DNA of 64,000 nucleotides from Corynebacterium pelargi (GCF_014635485.1 NZ_BMCX01000001.1:675634-739633); one strand, 5' to 3'; positions 17,832-28,299 are shown, counted from the stretch's first letter. The notes: generated by a model not told the origin, from the letters alone. Numbers and translations are program-made.

Positions 17832-18482
17832 CTAAAGCACGCGGTCGATATTCCAGCCCTCGACGTACCACTGCACAGCCTTGTTGCCATGCACCGGATA
17901 TCCTTCGGGCACGTCGCGCCCGACGATCTGGGCAAGCTGGGTGTTGCCAAGATTAGAAAAGAGCGGGTGCTTGGAGTCGGCAAATCCGAGTAGCGCTGAG
18001 GTGAGTGCGGAAATGGTGCCGCCGTGGGCAACAATCAGCACTGTATTGCCCTCCCACTGCTCTACTTCTTGCAGGAGATCCTCCACCACGGTGAAGGCTC
18101 GGGCGGCGACTTCCTGGCGGGTTTCCGCATTCGGTGGGGCCCAGGTGGCGTCGAAACGCCAGCGAGCACGCGCCCCTGGGAACGCACTATCGACTTCCTC
18201 ATGCGTTTTGCCTTGCCAATCGCCAAGATCAGTTTCCCGCAAGCGCGAGTCCAGGCTGACGGGAAGGTTGAGCTGATCACCGATGACTTGGGCGGTATCT
18301 TTTGCGCGCCGCAAATCAGAGGCAATGATCTTCACAATTGGCTGGCCAACAAGCATCTCGGCGGCAGCTTGTGCCTGCTGCCATCCGGTCTGAGAAAGCT
18401 CAGTATCGAAGTGTCCCTGCATTCGGCGGGTGGCATTGAATTCCGTTTGGCCGTGTCGCAGCAGTAAAAGACGTCGAGCCAT
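17832..18482 (-). CDS. gpgP: histidine phosphatase, probable glucosyl-3-phosphoglycerate phosphatase
   Basis: 216 residues of the phosphoglycerate-mutase-like superfamily. The catalytic RHG is at residues 9-11 (LLRHGQTEFN), the second Arg in DLRRAKDT, the acid in RLRETDLGDWQG and the late His in VAHGGT. The order gpgP-rsfS-nadD is the same as mycobacterial Rv2419c-Rv2420c-Rv2421c, where the first is GpgP, a step in methylglucose lipopolysaccharide synthesis. The enzyme name rests on that synteny; a general sugar-phosphate phosphatase is the alternative. It starts 6 bases after rsfS. Confidence 0.82.
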   Translation of the reverse strand: MARRLLLLRHGQTEFNATRRMQGHFDTELSQTGWQQAQAAAEMLVGQPIVKIIASDLRRAKDTAQVIGDQLNLPVSLDSRLRETDLGDWQGKTHEEVDSAFPGARARWRFDATWAPPNAETRQEVAARAFTVVEDLLQEVEQWEGNTVLIVAHGGTISALTSALLGFADSKHPLFSNLGNTQLAQIVGRDVPEGYPVHGNKAVQWYVEGWNIDRVL

Positions 18483-18488
18483 CGGCGC

Positions 18489-18944
18489 CTAGAACTCCTC
18501 TTCCGGCTGGGCAGCCAGCGGAATGTCGTCGAGGGATTCCACGGTGCGGGTATCAACTTCGTCCATCTCGGGGCGCTGCGGCAGCTCAATGCCTTCGACC
18601 TCAATCAGTGGGCAATCGCGGTAGAGGCGATCAAGGCCATAGAAGTCACGCTCGGTATTGCGCTGCACGTGGATGACCAGCATGCCGTAATCCAGCAGCA
18701 CCCAACGGTTCTCGCGGTTGCCTTCGCGGCGCTTTGGTTCTTCACCGGCTTCGGTGAGGGCATCTTCAATTTCTTCGACGATGGCGCGGACCTGGCGCTC
18801 ATTATCAGCCGATGCCAGCATGAACACCTCGCTAATTGCCATGACATCGGAGACGTCAAGCACCGCAATATTGGTGGCGAGTTTCTCGTCGGCGGCCTTC
18901 GCGGCGATCTCCGCGAGGCGGATAGTGTCAGCAGTTGCTGTCAT
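18489..18944 (-). CDS. rsfS: ribosome silencing factor RsfS (YbeB/Iojap)
   Basis: 151 residues. DUF143 motifs: ATNIAVLDVSDVMAISEVFMLASADNERQVRAIVEEIEDAL and GNRENRWVLLDYGMLVIHVQRNTERDFYGLDRLYRDC. It binds L14 and blocks subunit joining in starvation. It forms an operon with gpgP downstream and follows nadD after 88 bases that contain one copy of the CTCCTAAC palindrome. The last 30 residues are acidic and variable. Confidence 0.95.
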   Translation of the reverse strand: MTATADTIRLAEIAAKAADEKLATNIAVLDVSDVMAISEVFMLASADNERQVRAIVEEIEDALTEAGEEPKRREGNRENRWVLLDYGMLVIHVQRNTERDFYGLDRLYRDCPLIEVEGIELPQRPEMDEVDTRTVESLDDIPLAAQPEEEF

Positions 18945-19009
18945 AAACCTTAAGTTTCCTTCAATTGGGTTGGGGCGGAAAGTTTAATTTCGCTACTAGC
19001 AGTCTCCCA

Positions 19010-19041
19010 CCCTCCTAAGTTTTCGCAAAAAGTTAGGAGGG
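19010..19041. repeat. CTCCTAAC palindrome, copy at the end of nadD
   Basis: CCCTCCTAAGTTTT, a short loop, then AAAAAGTTAGGAGGG: one mismatch in the arms. The nadD stop codon TAA (minus strand, 19033-19035) is part of the right arm, read as TCC-TAA. Likely a terminator between nadD and rsfS. Confidence 0.8.
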
Positions 19042-19662
19042 GGTGGGGTCTAAGTCATCGTCGGCACCGCAAGGCGAGTACAGCTTCCGCTTATTGATGT
19101 ACTGCACCACCCCATCGGGCACCAGATACCACACCGGCATGCCTTTTTTGGCCCGCGCCCGGCAATCTGTGGATGAAATGGCCATCGCTGGCACTTCGAT
19201 GAGTTCCACGCGGTGTTGGAAGCGTTGGGGGATATTGCTTTCTTCGAGCACATAGCCTGGTCGGGTGACGCCGACGAAGGTGGCAAGCTCAAACATTTTT
19301 TCCCAGTCTCGCCAGGACAGGATTTTGGCGAGTGCGTCGGCTCCGGTAATGAAGAACAGTTCTGCGTCTGGGTATTGGCTTTTTAAGTCGTTGAGCGTGT
19401 CGATGGTGTAGGTGGCGCCTTCGCGTTCGATATCGACGCGCGACACGGTGAATCGGGGGTTGCTTGCTGTGGCGATCACCGTCATGAGGTAGCGGTCTTC
19501 TGGTTCGCTGACCTCGCGGTCGGCTTTTTGCCAGGGTTGTCCGGTGGGGACGAACACGACGAGTTCGAGGCCAAAGCGTGCGGCCACTTCGCTTGCTGCG
19601 ACGAGGTGGCCGTGGTGGATGGGGTCGAAGGTCCCACCCATGATGCCGATGCGTTTGCTCAT
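19033..19662 (-). CDS. nadD: nicotinate-nucleotide adenylyltransferase
   Basis: 209 residues from ATG 19662. Nucleotidyltransferase signatures are [15 protein letters not shown] (T/HxGH) and ISSTDCRAR (ISSTxxR). It makes deamido-NAD from nicotinate mononucleotide and ATP. The ATG overlaps the proA stop (ATGA), so the upstream in-frame ATG is not used. The last codons (PTPS-stop) are formed by a repeat palindrome. Confidence 0.95.
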   Translation of the reverse strand: MSKRIGIMGGTFDPIHHGHLVAASEVAARFGLELVVFVPTGQPWQKADREVSEPEDRYLMTVIATASNPRFTVSRVDIEREGATYTIDTLNDLKSQYPDAELFFITGADALAKILSWRDWEKMFELATFVGVTRPGYVLEESNIPQRFQHRVELIEVPAMAISSTDCRARAKKGMPVWYLVPDGVVQYINKRKLYSPCGADDDLDPTPS

Positions 19663-20918
19663 GCGCGGGTATGCCCTTGGCCTTCGAGGATCCATTTGCT
19701 GGTGGTCAGTTCGGGCAGTCCCATGGGTCCGCGGGCGTGGAGTTTTTGGGTGGAGATGCCGATTTCTGCGCCCATGCCGTATTGCTCGCCGTCGGTAAAG
19801 GCGGTGGATGCGTTGATCATGACGGCGGCGGCGTCGACGCCCGCTGCGAATGCTTGGGCGGTGGCGGTGTTGCGGGTGGCGATGCCTTCGGTGTGTCCGG
19901 AGCTATAGCGTCGGATGTGTTCGATGGCGCCGTCGAGGCCGTCGACAAGCTGGGCTGCGATATCCATGCTGAGGTATTCCTCTTCCCAGTCGCTCGCCTC
20001 GGCCTGAACGATGTTTTCTGCACCGATGGTGGCAAGCTTGTCGACGTCCCCATGCACCTTCACCCCGGCGTCCTGGAGGGCGCGGATGATGCGCAATTGT
20101 TCGGTGGCCGGCAGGCCTGCGTCGATCAGGACCGTTTCTGTGGCATTGCACACTGAGCAGCGGCGGGTTTTGCCGTTGAGCAGCATGGCAATGGCTTCAT
20201 CCATATTGGCGTCGCGATCGATATAGAAGTGGCAATTGCCGGTGCCGGTTTCAATCGTGGGCACGGTAGCTCCCAAGACCACGGCCTCGATCAGCTTCGC
20301 GCCACCTCGGGGAATCACCACATCGACATAGCCTCGGGCGGTAATGAGTTCCTGGACGCTCTCGTGGCTCTCGCAGGGCAAAAGCTGCACGGTATCGGCA
20401 CTCAGGCCGTGCTTTTGCACGACCTCCTGAAGCAGCTCCACCAGCTTGGTGTTGGTGTGCACGGCAGACTTCGAGCCGCGCAATAACACCACGTTGCCGG
20501 ATTTTAGGGTCAGCCCGAAGGCGTCCACGGTGACATTGGGGCGAGCCTCATACACAATGCCCACCACCCCAAGTGGGACTCGAACCTGGCGCATGAGCAT
20601 GCCGTTGTACATCACGCCGCCGCCGATGACCTCGCCAACTGGATCGGCTAAGCCCGCCACTAGGCGCAAGCCGCCGGCGATGCCTTCGATGCGTCCGTGA
20701 TCGAGGCGAAGACGATCTAACAGCCCTTCGCTCAACCCGGCGCGCTCACCGGCTTCCAGGTCTTGCTTATTGGCTTCTAAAATCGCCTCGCTGTGCGCCA
20801 GGAGATACTCGGCTGCATCTTCAAGGAGGGCGTTTTTCTCAGTGCTTGAGAGTGCTGCAAGCTTCGGCGCTGCTGCTTTGGCGGCTTTGGCGCGTTCTAA
20901 TACCGTTGGCTGTTTCAT
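19659..20918 (-). CDS. proA: gamma-glutamyl phosphate reductase
   Basis: 419 residues, aldehyde-dehydrogenase-like. The catalytic Cys lies in [18 protein letters not shown](P) binding around [11 protein letters not shown], and the C-terminal [21 protein letters not shown] is typical. It reduces gamma-glutamyl phosphate to the semialdehyde in proline synthesis. AAGGCGG precedes the ATG. A 2-hydroxyacid dehydrogenase gene separates it from proB, the order known from C. glutamicum. It contains two AGCTTGTCGACG motifs within 110 bases (19940-19951 and 20035-20046). Confidence 0.97.
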   Translation of the reverse strand: MKQPTVLERAKAAKAAAPKLAALSSTEKNALLEDAAEYLLAHSEAILEANKQDLEAGERAGLSEGLLDRLRLDHGRIEGIAGGLRLVAGLADPVGEVIGGGVMYNGMLMRQVRVPLGVVGIVYEARPNVTVDAFGLTLKSGNVVLLRGSKSAVHTNTKLVELLQEVVQKHGLSADTVQLLPCESHESVQELITARGYVDVVIPRGGAKLIEAVVLGATVPTIETGTGNCHFYIDRDANMDEAIAMLLNGKTRRCSVCNATETVLIDAGLPATEQLRIIRALQDAGVKVHGDVDKLATIGAENIVQAEASDWEEEYLSMDIAAQLVDGLDGAIEHIRRYSSGHTEGIATRNTATAQAFAAGVDAAAVMINASTAFTDGEQYGMGAEIGISTQKLHARGPMGLPELTTSKWILEGQGHTRA

Positions 20919-20936
20919 ACCGCCTTAAACTAGCAG

Positions 20937-21845
20937 CTAGTAGCCTTTCGCGGGTTCAACTTCGGTGAGCATGGTTTCACCCTCTGCGAATCGGCGTGCG
21001 TTTTCTACAAACAGCGGCCCTAAAAGCTGCTGCATACGCTCGGTGGTATTGGCCACATGGGGTGTGATCAGCACATTATCCATCTGCCACAAAGGATGAC
21101 CGTCGGGCAGCGGTTCAGGTTCGGTGACGTCAAGGGCTGCACCACCAATCTGGCCTTGTTCAAGGGCAGCGACTAATTCCTCGGTGCACACGAGCCCACC
21201 TCTGCCCACATTGATCACGATGGCGTGATTGGGCAGTTGCTCGAAGACGCTCGCATTGACCATGTGCTCAGTTTCCTCAGTCAGTGGCGCCAAAAGCACC
21301 ACGTAATCGGCCCTGGGCCACACCTGCTCTACTTGCTCGATACTGAAGGTTTCATCCGCGCCTTCGACGGCCTTGCCGCTGGTATTGACGGCGATGGTGT
21401 GCAGATCAAAGCCGGACACAAACTTCAGCAGACGCCGGGCGATACCGCCGGCGCCGATGATGGCGAGCGTTTTATCGTCGTAAAGCCAATTGGTGTGCTG
21501 ATCCGGCAGGGGGCGAATGCCCCAAGACTTGGCGTTGAGAATCGCCGGGTACTTATGCCCCACCGCAAGCAACATGGCCAGGGTGGATTCGGCCACGGTG
21601 TCGGCATAAAGGCCTGCGGCATTGGCCCAGCGCACCTGATCGTTGAGCACCCCTTGTTTGCGCAATGCATCCATGCCGGCGAAGGCGACCTGAACGTATT
21701 GGATATTTTCCGGCAGCTCCGGAAAGTCCTTGGCGCCGTTGAACACTAGGAAGTCGGCTTGATCAAGCTCTACTTCTTCGTGTCCGGCATCGATTAGCGC
21801 CTGTGCGGGGATATCCCAGCGTTGAGGCATCATGGCAAATTTCAT
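20937..21845 (-). CDS. D-isomer-specific 2-hydroxyacid dehydrogenase
   Basis: 302 residues from ATG 21845, where AAGGAG sits 9 bases upstream; an upstream in-frame start is poorer. The NAD-binding glycine motif is IIGAGGIARRL, followed by LLAPLTEETEHMVN, the catalytic Arg in NVGRGGLV, the Glu in DVTEPEPLP and the His in ITPHVAN. The substrate is unknown; relatives act on phosphoglycerate, glyoxylate or branched 2-keto acids. Placed between proA and proB as in C. glutamicum. Confidence 0.9.
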   Translation of the reverse strand: MKFAMMPQRWDIPAQALIDAGHEEVELDQADFLVFNGAKDFPELPENIQYVQVAFAGMDALRKQGVLNDQVRWANAAGLYADTVAESTLAMLLAVGHKYPAILNAKSWGIRPLPDQHTNWLYDDKTLAIIGAGGIARRLLKFVSGFDLHTIAVNTSGKAVEGADETFSIEQVEQVWPRADYVVLLAPLTEETEHMVNASVFEQLPNHAIVINVGRGGLVCTEELVAALEQGQIGGAALDVTEPEPLPDGHPLWQMDNVLITPHVANTTERMQQLLGPLFVENARRFAEGETMLTEVEPAKGY

Positions 21846-21914
21846 GGCAGCGCTCCTTCCATGTAGACGATCAGGCAAACAACCGGGCTTGGGCCAGCAC
21901 AGACTGCGGGGCGG

Positions 21915-23045
21915 CTAGGCGCGTGAACCGGAAAGGTAGTCGGCGTGCACCACTGGTCGCTGCATGCCTTTGGGAAGCTCCGCCGATTGCTTGCCCACCA
22001 TGCCAACGAGGGTATCGGAATCATAGGCCACCTCGCCGCGGCCGATGATCTGGCCTTCAGGGCCTAGGATCTCCACAATTTCACCGGAGTGGAAATCACC
22101 AATCACCTCCGTAATGCCTACCGCCAGCAAAGAGTTACCGCCTTGTTGGATCGCGCGCACCGCGCCGGCATCAATTCTTAGGCCACCGCCTACATCGGCG
22201 GCGTATAAGGCCCAGAACTTCCAGGCTGAGAGCTTATTTTCCTCCGGATAAAACACCGTGCCCACATCGGCGCGATCGAGCGCATCTTCAATGCGAGCGG
22301 TCGCAGTCAATAACACCGGGATTCCTCCGCGGGCTGCCAGACGCGCTGCAGACACCTTCGACGCCATGCCTCCGGTGCCAACCACGCCCCCATCGCCTGC
22401 GACCACACCATCTAAATCGCTGGCGTCTCGCACCTCGCTGATAAAGCGCGCGGTGGGGTCGCTGGGGTTGCGGTCATAGAGGCCATCCACATCGGAAAGC
22501 AGCACCAGTGCATCAGCGGCAATGAGGTTGGCGGTAATGGCTGCAAGGCGGTCGTTATCCCCGAAGTGCATCTCGGAGGTGGCCACGGTGTCGTTTTCGT
22601 TGATGATGGGCACGCACCCTAATTGCCTTAGCCGATCGATGGTGCGCTGTGCATTGCGTGCGCGTTCACGCACGCCTGCATCGGCGGCGGTGAGCAGCAC
22701 TTGGCCGGTGGTGCGCCCGTAGCGCCCGAAGGAAGCACCCCATGCATTGGCAAGGTGCACTTGGCCGACGCTGGCTGCGGCCTGCTTGGTGGCAAGATCT
22801 GCAGGCCGGCGATGCAGGCCGAGGGGTTTTAGACCGGCGGCGATCGCACCGGAGGAGACGACGATGACGTCCGAGCCTTTGCCCATGCGCTGTTCGAGGG
22901 CGTCGACGATGCGGTTGATTCTTTCCGGGCTTACTGCGAAGTCTTCGCCGGTAAGGGAGCTGGAACCGATCTTGACCACCACCCTTTTAGCAGCAGCGAT
23001 GTGATGGCGGAGGTCTTGGGGAGTTCCCGGTGCTGCGAAAGTCAT
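21915..23045 (-). CDS. proB: glutamate 5-kinase with C-terminal PUA domain
   Basis: 376 residues from ATG 23045. Amino-acid kinase domain: [48 protein letters not shown] and [15 protein letters not shown] domain (about 290-370) follows. It phosphorylates glutamate in the first step of proline synthesis and is usually inhibited by proline. TAGAAT lies 8 bases before the ATG with no Shine-Dalgarno, so the mRNA is likely leaderless. Confidence 0.96.
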   Translation of the reverse strand: MTFAAPGTPQDLRHHIAAAKRVVVKIGSSSLTGEDFAVSPERINRIVDALEQRMGKGSDVIVVSSGAIAAGLKPLGLHRRPADLATKQAAASVGQVHLANAWGASFGRYGRTTGQVLLTAADAGVRERARNAQRTIDRLRQLGCVPIINENDTVATSEMHFGDNDRLAAITANLIAADALVLLSDVDGLYDRNPSDPTARFISEVRDASDLDGVVAGDGGVVGTGGMASKVSAARLAARGGIPVLLTATARIEDALDRADVGTVFYPEENKLSAWKFWALYAADVGGGLRIDAGAVRAIQQGGNSLLAVGITEVIGDFHSGEIVEILGPEGQIIGRGEVAYDSDTLVGMVGKQSAELPKGMQRPVVHADYLSGSRA

Positions 23046-23053
23046 AGATTGCA

Positions 23054-23059
23054 ATTCTA
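23054..23059 (-). promoter_or_regulatory. leaderless -10 box of proB
   Basis: TAGAAT on the minus strand, 8 bases upstream of the proB ATG. The expected -35 position has no clear TTGACA. The nearby CGTCGAAAAGCT motif at 23088-23099 is intergenic. Confidence 0.5.
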
Positions 23060-23244
23060 ATCGAGGCGCTTTGAGGGCGTGGGGTGGCGTCGAAAAGCTT
23101 GAGCTGCGAAAAGTTTTGCTTTTCCCTTCGAAGGATTACTAAGCTTTAGCAGACAAAATTTATAGCGCCACAAAATTACGCTATTGCCCCTCACTGATGA
23201 CGCTTCACCTCGTCATTGTTCACCTCGCAACGGAGTTTTTGCGC

Positions 23245-25134
23245 ATGAAAGAAACCACCAAGCCCTCCCCCTCACGTAAGCGGGCGCTGCTGATTCGTTC
23301 GATCATCGTGACCGTTCTCGTGGCTCCCCTGCTGGTAACGGCAGCGTTTATGTGGTCACTCTGGGATCCCTCCCACTACCTGCAAAACGTTCGCATGGCG
23401 GTGGTCAATGAGGATGCCGGCACTCAAAAAGATGGCCAGAAGGTCAATTTTGGTGACGACGTGGTGGAGGGCCTGCTGAACACCAGCTACATGGACTTCA
23501 CCGAACTTCCAGCCGCCGAAGCCAATGATGGGCTGCGCGATGGCGACTTCATGGTGGTGCTTTCGATCCCGAAGGATTTCTCTCAAGAAGTAGCCAGCGT
23601 CATCGATGAGCACCCCAAGCAACCGGAGGTGGTGATCTCTTTTAATGATCAATACGGCACCAATACCCCGCTATTGACCTCGGGGCTTGTGCCGGGCATT
23701 CAAAAAGGCATTGCCAAGGGCATCGCGGAAGGCTATAGCTCGGAAATTCTCGGCGGTATGAATCGCCTGGGAGAAGGGCTGAGGAAGGCCGCCGATGGTG
23801 CCCAGCAGCTCGACGATGGTGCCGCGCAATTAAAGGCCGGAACCGAAAAGGGCGTCGACGGCGCAACGCAGCTCAAAGACGGTTCCGCGCAACTTTCCGA
23901 TGGCGCAAGCAGGCTCGATCAGGGCATGGGCCAGCTTCTCGACGGCACAAGCCAGCTTGGCGACGGCGCGGCCCAAATCGATGCCGGGGTAGGCCAACTC
24001 ACCGACAAGGTCATCCCCCTGCTCAAGCAGGCCGGCACCACCGTGGAGATGCTCAAACCCCTCGCAGACCAACTTGAAATGCTCGGGCTGCAAGCACAGG
24101 CCCAAGAAATCCGCGATCGCATCGCCGTTTTGGACACCTCCAACCCCGATGCACTGGCCAACCAATTAGCCAAGCTCAAAGACGGCACAGCCCAAATGAG
24201 CTATAACCTCAACGACCCTTCAGCGCCCTACCTCCAAGGCGCACTGCAGCTCAAAGACGGCTCCTCTCAGCTTGCCGCCGGAGCCGCTCGCCTTGACAAC
24301 GGCATGGGCCAGCTTCTCGACGGCACCCACCAACTCGACGCCGGCGTAGCCAAACTCAAAGACGGCACCTCACAGCTCGACGCGGGGCTAAGCGAAGGCG
24401 CGCAGCAGGCCCCCGAAATCAAAGATATCGAGGCATCCTCCCACCAAATCGCCGTGCCCGTGGCCTATGAGGAGGACTACCGCCACGCCGTGCAGGAGCT
24501 TAGCGACGAACACGACCCCACCTCCAAGGTGCTTTCCGGTGGCGTGACGATGATCCTGATCCTCGTCTTCGGCTACCTCCTCATGGCACTGGTGAGCATG
24601 CTTGCCCCGCACATCTTGGGCACCCGCAAACACGCCTCCACCCTGGTTGCCGTGCTCGCTGGTTTTGCAGTCGTTGGCGCCGGCAACACCGCCCTGCTGT
24701 GGTTGCTCACCGGCGCGGGCATGGCCGCTGGTTTCCACATCGCACACCTGGGCGCCTACTTCCTTGCCATGGTCTTAATCGCAGCCCACGGCACCAGCAT
24801 CTTCCAATTCCTTCGCCTGGCCTTCGGCCGGCTTGCAGGAGGAGCACTCGCACTGGGCTTCTTCGCCTACGGCGTCTTCGCCTTCGGTGGCGTCTGGCCC
24901 ATCCAGCTCACCCCAGCCCCGATGCGCGCCATGCACAGCCTGCACCCCATGACCTACGCCAAGGACGTCTTCGTGCGCACCGTCGACGGCAACTTCGACG
25001 GCACCTACTACACCGGGGTGGTCGTGCTCGTAGTAAGCATCATCGTCTTTATCGGCCTTTCCGTGTTCGCTCGAAACTACAAACTGAACAAGGCCGAAGA
25101 ACACACCCACACCCCCGAACTCCAGCACACCTAA
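23245..25134 (+). CDS. YhgE/Pip-type membrane protein with X-DG-QL repeats
   Basis: 629 residues from ATG 23245 (CGGAG 9 bases upstream). One N-terminal membrane anchor (about 14-37), an extracellular part of roughly 390 residues, then five to six C-terminal membrane segments. The extracellular part has two blocks of a repeated LxDGxxQLxxG heptad-like pattern with the near-identical DNA block GGCATGGGCCAGCTTCTCGA in each. The family includes phage-infection protein Pip and the type VII secretion component EsaA. No type VII genes are nearby, so envelope function is the safest inference. The two blocks contribute AGCTTCTCGACG at 23933 and 24311. Confidence 0.85.
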   Translation: MKETTKPSPSRKRALLIRSIIVTVLVAPLLVTAAFMWSLWDPSHYLQNVRMAVVNEDAGTQKDGQKVNFGDDVVEGLLNTSYMDFTELPAAEANDGLRDGDFMVVLSIPKDFSQEVASVIDEHPKQPEVVISFNDQYGTNTPLLTSGLVPGIQKGIAKGIAEGYSSEILGGMNRLGEGLRKAADGAQQLDDGAAQLKAGTEKGVDGATQLKDGSAQLSDGASRLDQGMGQLLDGTSQLGDGAAQIDAGVGQLTDKVIPLLKQAGTTVEMLKPLADQLEMLGLQAQAQEIRDRIAVLDTSNPDALANQLAKLKDGTAQMSYNLNDPSAPYLQGALQLKDGSSQLAAGAARLDNGMGQLLDGTHQLDAGVAKLKDGTSQLDAGLSEGAQQAPEIKDIEASSHQIAVPVAYEEDYRHAVQELSDEHDPTSKVLSGGVTMILILVFGYLLMALVSMLAPHILGTRKHASTLVAVLAGFAVVGAGNTALLWLLTGAGMAAGFHIAHLGAYFLAMVLIAAHGTSIFQFLRLAFGRLAGGALALGFFAYGVFAFGGVWPIQLTPAPMRAMHSLHPMTYAKDVFVRTVDGNFDGTYYTGVVVLVVSIIVFIGLSVFARNYKLNKAEEHTHTPELQHT

Positions 25135-25177
25135 AACGCCCCTCCCCACACTCGGGGGACTTCACATCCCCAACCCC

Positions 25178-25222
25178 TACCCACCAGGCAAAGCACTCAC
25201 CGTGCTCATGCCCTGGTGGGTA
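25178..25222 (+). terminator. nested hairpin between yhgE-like gene and the secreted hydrolase
   Basis: Outer 11-bp perfect stem TACCCACCAGG / CCTGGTGGGTA enclosing a short GCAC/GTGC stem. No T-run follows, so it may be a terminator or a cis-acting RNA element ahead of the hydrolase gene (61 bases to its start). Confidence 0.5.
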
Positions 25223-25282
25223 CACTAATGCTGCCCTCCAATACTTCCTTTGTATTCCCCTTCAAGAAAAAGGAGCCCTCCC

Positions 25283-26401
25283 GTGGCAGCAACCCGCACC
25301 CGCATCACCGCAGGTCTACTTGGCCTCACGCTAGGCCTGAGCACGATGCCCGCAGCCCACGCCATCGACTTCGGCATCACCAACGGGCTGAACCCCATCA
25401 TCGATGTGCTCGACTCCATCGAGCAACCAGCAGAAGACATCGCCCCCGAGGTGCCCGCACCATTGGCGGATATCGGACTCACCGGCACCCGCATCACCGC
25501 GCCATTCCACCAGGATCCGGGCAAGATTCGCGAAACCTTCGGCGCACCAGGGCCCCACCCCATTGCATCGACCGTCCCCACCATCGACTGCACCCCCATC
25601 TACGCGCTCTACAACCAAATCCTGCGCTTTAACCACGGCAACAACGTGCCACCGGAGTGCTACGGCGTCACCCCAGAAGGCCCCAACCCCGCCATCGGCT
25701 TCCAATTCATCTACCCCACCGACCTTGCCGAAGGCCAGCGCGCACCGCTGATCGTCCTCTCACCCGGCATTGGATCCGAACCCGGCATGGTGCACCACCA
25801 CGCCGAGTTCTACGCCTCCCACGGCTACATCGTGGCACTCGGCTACAGCGTGGCCAACTGGTTCGGCGAACAAATGGACATCGCCGCCCTTGGAGCAAAC
25901 CAAGCAGACCGCGACCCCTCAAGCCCCCTCTACGAGCACGTGGACTTCTCTAAGATGCTGCTCGTCGGCCACTCCGCCGGCGGCGGAGCAGCCGTGCGCG
26001 AAGCCGGCATGATTGATAAATTGCTCCACTCGGTCGGTCGCACTGAAGCAGCGGTCGCCGGCGCCGTTGGCATCAACCCCGGCCCATCCGACTTCGGGCT
26101 CGCTTCTCCCCCATCACCCGTGCCGACCCTCGTACTGGCCGCAGAGCACGAATCACTCGTGCCATGGCCTGTATCCAAGCTCGCCTATGATCGCGCCACC
26201 GGACCGAAATGGTGGGCGATTGTCCGCGGCGCCGAGCACGGCCTCTACCTCGATGCCGGCGACACCAATATCTACGACGCGCTCGTGATTTCCTTCGCCG
26301 ACTACACCGTCCGCGATGATGCAGAAGCCGCGAAGGTGTATGTGGGGCCGGATAACTGGCTCTCCCAAGACCCCGAGCTTCGCGACGTCACCTCCTCCTA
26401 A
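25283..26401 (+). CDS. secreted alpha/beta hydrolase (PAF-acetylhydrolase/chlorophyllase-like)
   Basis: 372 residues from GTG 25283, with AAAGGAG 7 bases upstream. A signal peptide ends in PAAHA before IDFG. The catalytic elbow is LLVGHSAGGGA, the acid is in LVLAAEHESLVP and the His in RGAEHGLYLD. A SPGIGSEPGMVHHHAEFYASHGYIV strand matches dienelactone-hydrolase/PAF-acetylhydrolase folds. The likely substrate is an ester outside the cell or in the cell wall. The last codons Thr-Ser-Ser-stop are made by the palindrome that follows. Confidence 0.85.
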   Translation: MAATRTRITAGLLGLTLGLSTMPAAHAIDFGITNGLNPIIDVLDSIEQPAEDIAPEVPAPLADIGLTGTRITAPFHQDPGKIRETFGAPGPHPIASTVPTIDCTPIYALYNQILRFNHGNNVPPECYGVTPEGPNPAIGFQFIYPTDLAEGQRAPLIVLSPGIGSEPGMVHHHAEFYASHGYIVALGYSVANWFGEQMDIAALGANQADRDPSSPLYEHVDFSKMLLVGHSAGGGAAVREAGMIDKLLHSVGRTEAAVAGAVGINPGPSDFGLASPPSPVPTLVLAAEHESLVPWPVSKLAYDRATGPKWWAIVRGAEHGLYLDAGDTNIYDALVISFADYTVRDDAEAAKVYVGPDNWLSQDPELRDVTSS

Positions 26402-26422
26402 CTTTCGTCAAAAGTTAGGAGG
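26394..26422. repeat. CTCCTAAC palindrome between the hydrolase gene and obg
   Basis: CCTCCTAACTTT, 5-base loop CGTCA, AAAGTTAGGAGG: perfect 12-bp arms. The hydrolase TAA stop lies in the left arm; the obg TAA stop is 2 bases beyond the right arm. It fits a bidirectional terminator. Confidence 0.9.
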
Positions 26423-26424
26423 GG

Positions 26425-27942
26425 TTAGCCCTGCCAGCGCTCACGATCCGCCTCCTGGCCATCGCCAAAGTCGTACTCATCAATGAGTCCGCGGCGAGCC
26501 TGGGAGGCGCGTTTGCGTTCTGCTGCAGATACGCGTGTATTCGGGGCCAAACGGGGGTCTGTGCCGCGCCCGGTAAGTGGCGTGTCGGAGCCTGCGCTCA
26601 TGGTGGGTTCCCACTCGAATGACACTTCGCCGATGGTGACGGTGCAGCCTGGGCGGGCGCCCGCTTTGAAGAGGGCGTCTTCTACGCCCATGCGTGCGAG
26701 TCGATCGGCGAGGTAGCCCACGGCTTCGTCATTTTCGAAGTCGGTCTGGATAATCCAGCGTGCTGGGCGTTCGCCAAGCACGATGAAGCCGTCTTCGACC
26801 TCTGGGTCTTCGATGATTTCGAAGTCTTGGCGTTGCTTCTTGGAGCGCTTATCCACTGCTTCTGGGCGGATGATTTGGCGCGGTGTTGCCTCGGGCGCTG
26901 GGCGTTGGGCTCGCGCCTGGGAGACGAGTTCCATCAGCTTGTAGCGCAGGGGTTCAAGACCCTGCTGTGCGACGGCCGAGATGATGAAGACTGGCCAGCC
27001 GAATTGTTGCTCGAGGTCTTCTTTGAGGAACTCCGCTAATTCGCGTGCTTCTGGAATGTCGGCCTTGTTCAAGATGATGATGCGCGGACGATCACGCAGA
27101 TCCCCTAAGCCTGAATCTTGGTCGAGGTCGGATTGGTAGGCAGCAAGTTCTGCTTCCAGCGCTTCGATATCCGAGGCGGGGTCACGCCCGGGTTCGAGGG
27201 TGGCGGTATCAACGACGTGGGCCAGCACTGCGGTGCGCTCGATGTGGCGCAGGAAGTCCAAGCCAAGGCCTTTGCCTTCGGAGGCTCCCGGGATAAGACC
27301 TGGCACATCGGCGATGGTAAAGGATTCATGGCCCACATCCACCACACCGAGGTTGGGTTGGAGGGTGGTGAAGGGATAGTCGCCGATTTTGGGTTTCGCG
27401 GCAGACATCACCGAGATCAGTGAGGATTTGCCGGCGGAGGGGAATCCAACGAGTCCGACATCGGCCATGGATTTAAGTTCCAAGACCACATCGTGGGCTT
27501 CGCCTGGTTCGCCTTTGAGTGCGAAGCCGGGGGCTTTGCGTGCGGCAGAGGCGAGTGCGGCGTTGCCGAGTCCGCCGTAGCCACCTTTGGCGGCGATGAA
27601 TTCCATGCCGAGCGTGGTCATATCGGCGAGCACATTGCCCTCGGTGTCGAGCACTACGGTGCCGACGGGAACATCCAAGATGAGGTCTTCGCCGCGGGCA
27701 CCGTTGCGGTGGTCGCCGGCGCCATTGCCGCCGCGCTTTGCGCGCAGGTGTGGGCGGTAGTGCAGCTCTAGGAGCGTGTGGACCTGGTTGGACACTTTGA
27801 GGATGATGTCGCCACCGTGTCCACCATTACCGCCGTCTGGGCCACCGAGGGGTTTGAATTTCTCGCGGTGGATGGAGGCACAGCCATGGCCGCCATCGCC
27901 GGCCTCGAGGTGGAGCACTACGCGGTCGATAAAACGCGCCAT
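26425..27942 (-). CDS. obg: Obg/CgtA ribosome-associated GTPase
   Basis: 505 residues. Glycine-rich Obg fold at the N terminus ([26 protein letters not shown]), GTPase motifs [16 protein letters not shown] and NKADIP, and the OCT domain toward the C terminus (about 355-440), then a disordered tail. It acts in 50S assembly and stress signalling. AAAGGAAACACC precedes the ATG. It is the third gene of the rplU-rpmA-obg group, separated from rpmA by a hairpin. Confidence 0.97.
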   Translation of the reverse strand: MARFIDRVVLHLEAGDGGHGCASIHREKFKPLGGPDGGNGGHGGDIILKVSNQVHTLLELHYRPHLRAKRGGNGAGDHRNGARGEDLILDVPVGTVVLDTEGNVLADMTTLGMEFIAAKGGYGGLGNAALASAARKAPGFALKGEPGEAHDVVLELKSMADVGLVGFPSAGKSSLISVMSAAKPKIGDYPFTTLQPNLGVVDVGHESFTIADVPGLIPGASEGKGLGLDFLRHIERTAVLAHVVDTATLEPGRDPASDIEALEAELAAYQSDLDQDSGLGDLRDRPRIIILNKADIPEARELAEFLKEDLEQQFGWPVFIISAVAQQGLEPLRYKLMELVSQARAQRPAPEATPRQIIRPEAVDKRSKKQRQDFEIIEDPEVEDGFIVLGERPARWIIQTDFENDEAVGYLADRLARMGVEDALFKAGARPGCTVTIGEVSFEWEPTMSAGSDTPLTGRGTDPRLAPNTRVSAAERKRASQARRGLIDEYDFGDGQEADRERWQG

Positions 27943-27972
27943 GGTGTTTCCTTTCTGAATGTTGCTGAAAAG

Positions 27973-28014
27973 TTAGGAGAGCACCGACCCTCGGAAGGTG
28001 CGGTGCTCTCCTAA
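27973..28014 (-). terminator. hairpin between rpmA and obg containing a CTCCTAAC half palindrome
   Basis: 14-bp perfect stem TTAGGAGAGCACCG / CGGTGCTCTCCTAA followed on the minus strand by CTTTTC. It sits 25 bases after the rpmA stop and 30 before the obg start, so it may attenuate transcription into obg. Its outer bases are the repeat half-site seen elsewhere. Confidence 0.75.
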
Positions 28015-28038
28015 AAAGTGTTGCTCTTGGTGAAGCGT

Positions 28039-28299
28039 TTAGACCTCGACGGTCTCAACGATGTTCACGGTGCGACGGTTGCGCTTGGTGGCAAACTGCA
28101 CGGAGCCTGCCTTGAGCGCGAACAAGGTGTCGTCGCCGCCACGGCCGACGTTCTCGCCGGGGTGGAACTTGGTACCGCGCTGACGAACGAGGATTTCACC
28201 TGCGTTCACGCGCTGGCCACCGAAGCGCTTGACGCCTAGGCGCTTTGCCTCGGAGTCACGGCCGTTGCTGGAGCTGGATGCACCCTTCTTGTGTGCCAT
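28039..28299 (-). CDS. rpmA: 50S ribosomal protein L27
   Basis: 86 residues. The mature N terminus [22 protein letters not shown] is at the start, so no cleaved leader is present. [14 protein letters not shown] and GDDTLFAL are conserved. L27 reaches the peptidyl-transferase centre. AGGAGGG lies 7 bases upstream of the ATG. Co-transcribed after rplU (42 bases between). Confidence 0.98.
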   Translation of the reverse strand: MAHKKGASSSSNGRDSEAKRLGVKRFGGQRVNAGEILVRQRGTKFHPGENVGRGGDDTLFALKAGSVQFATKRNRRTVNIVETVEV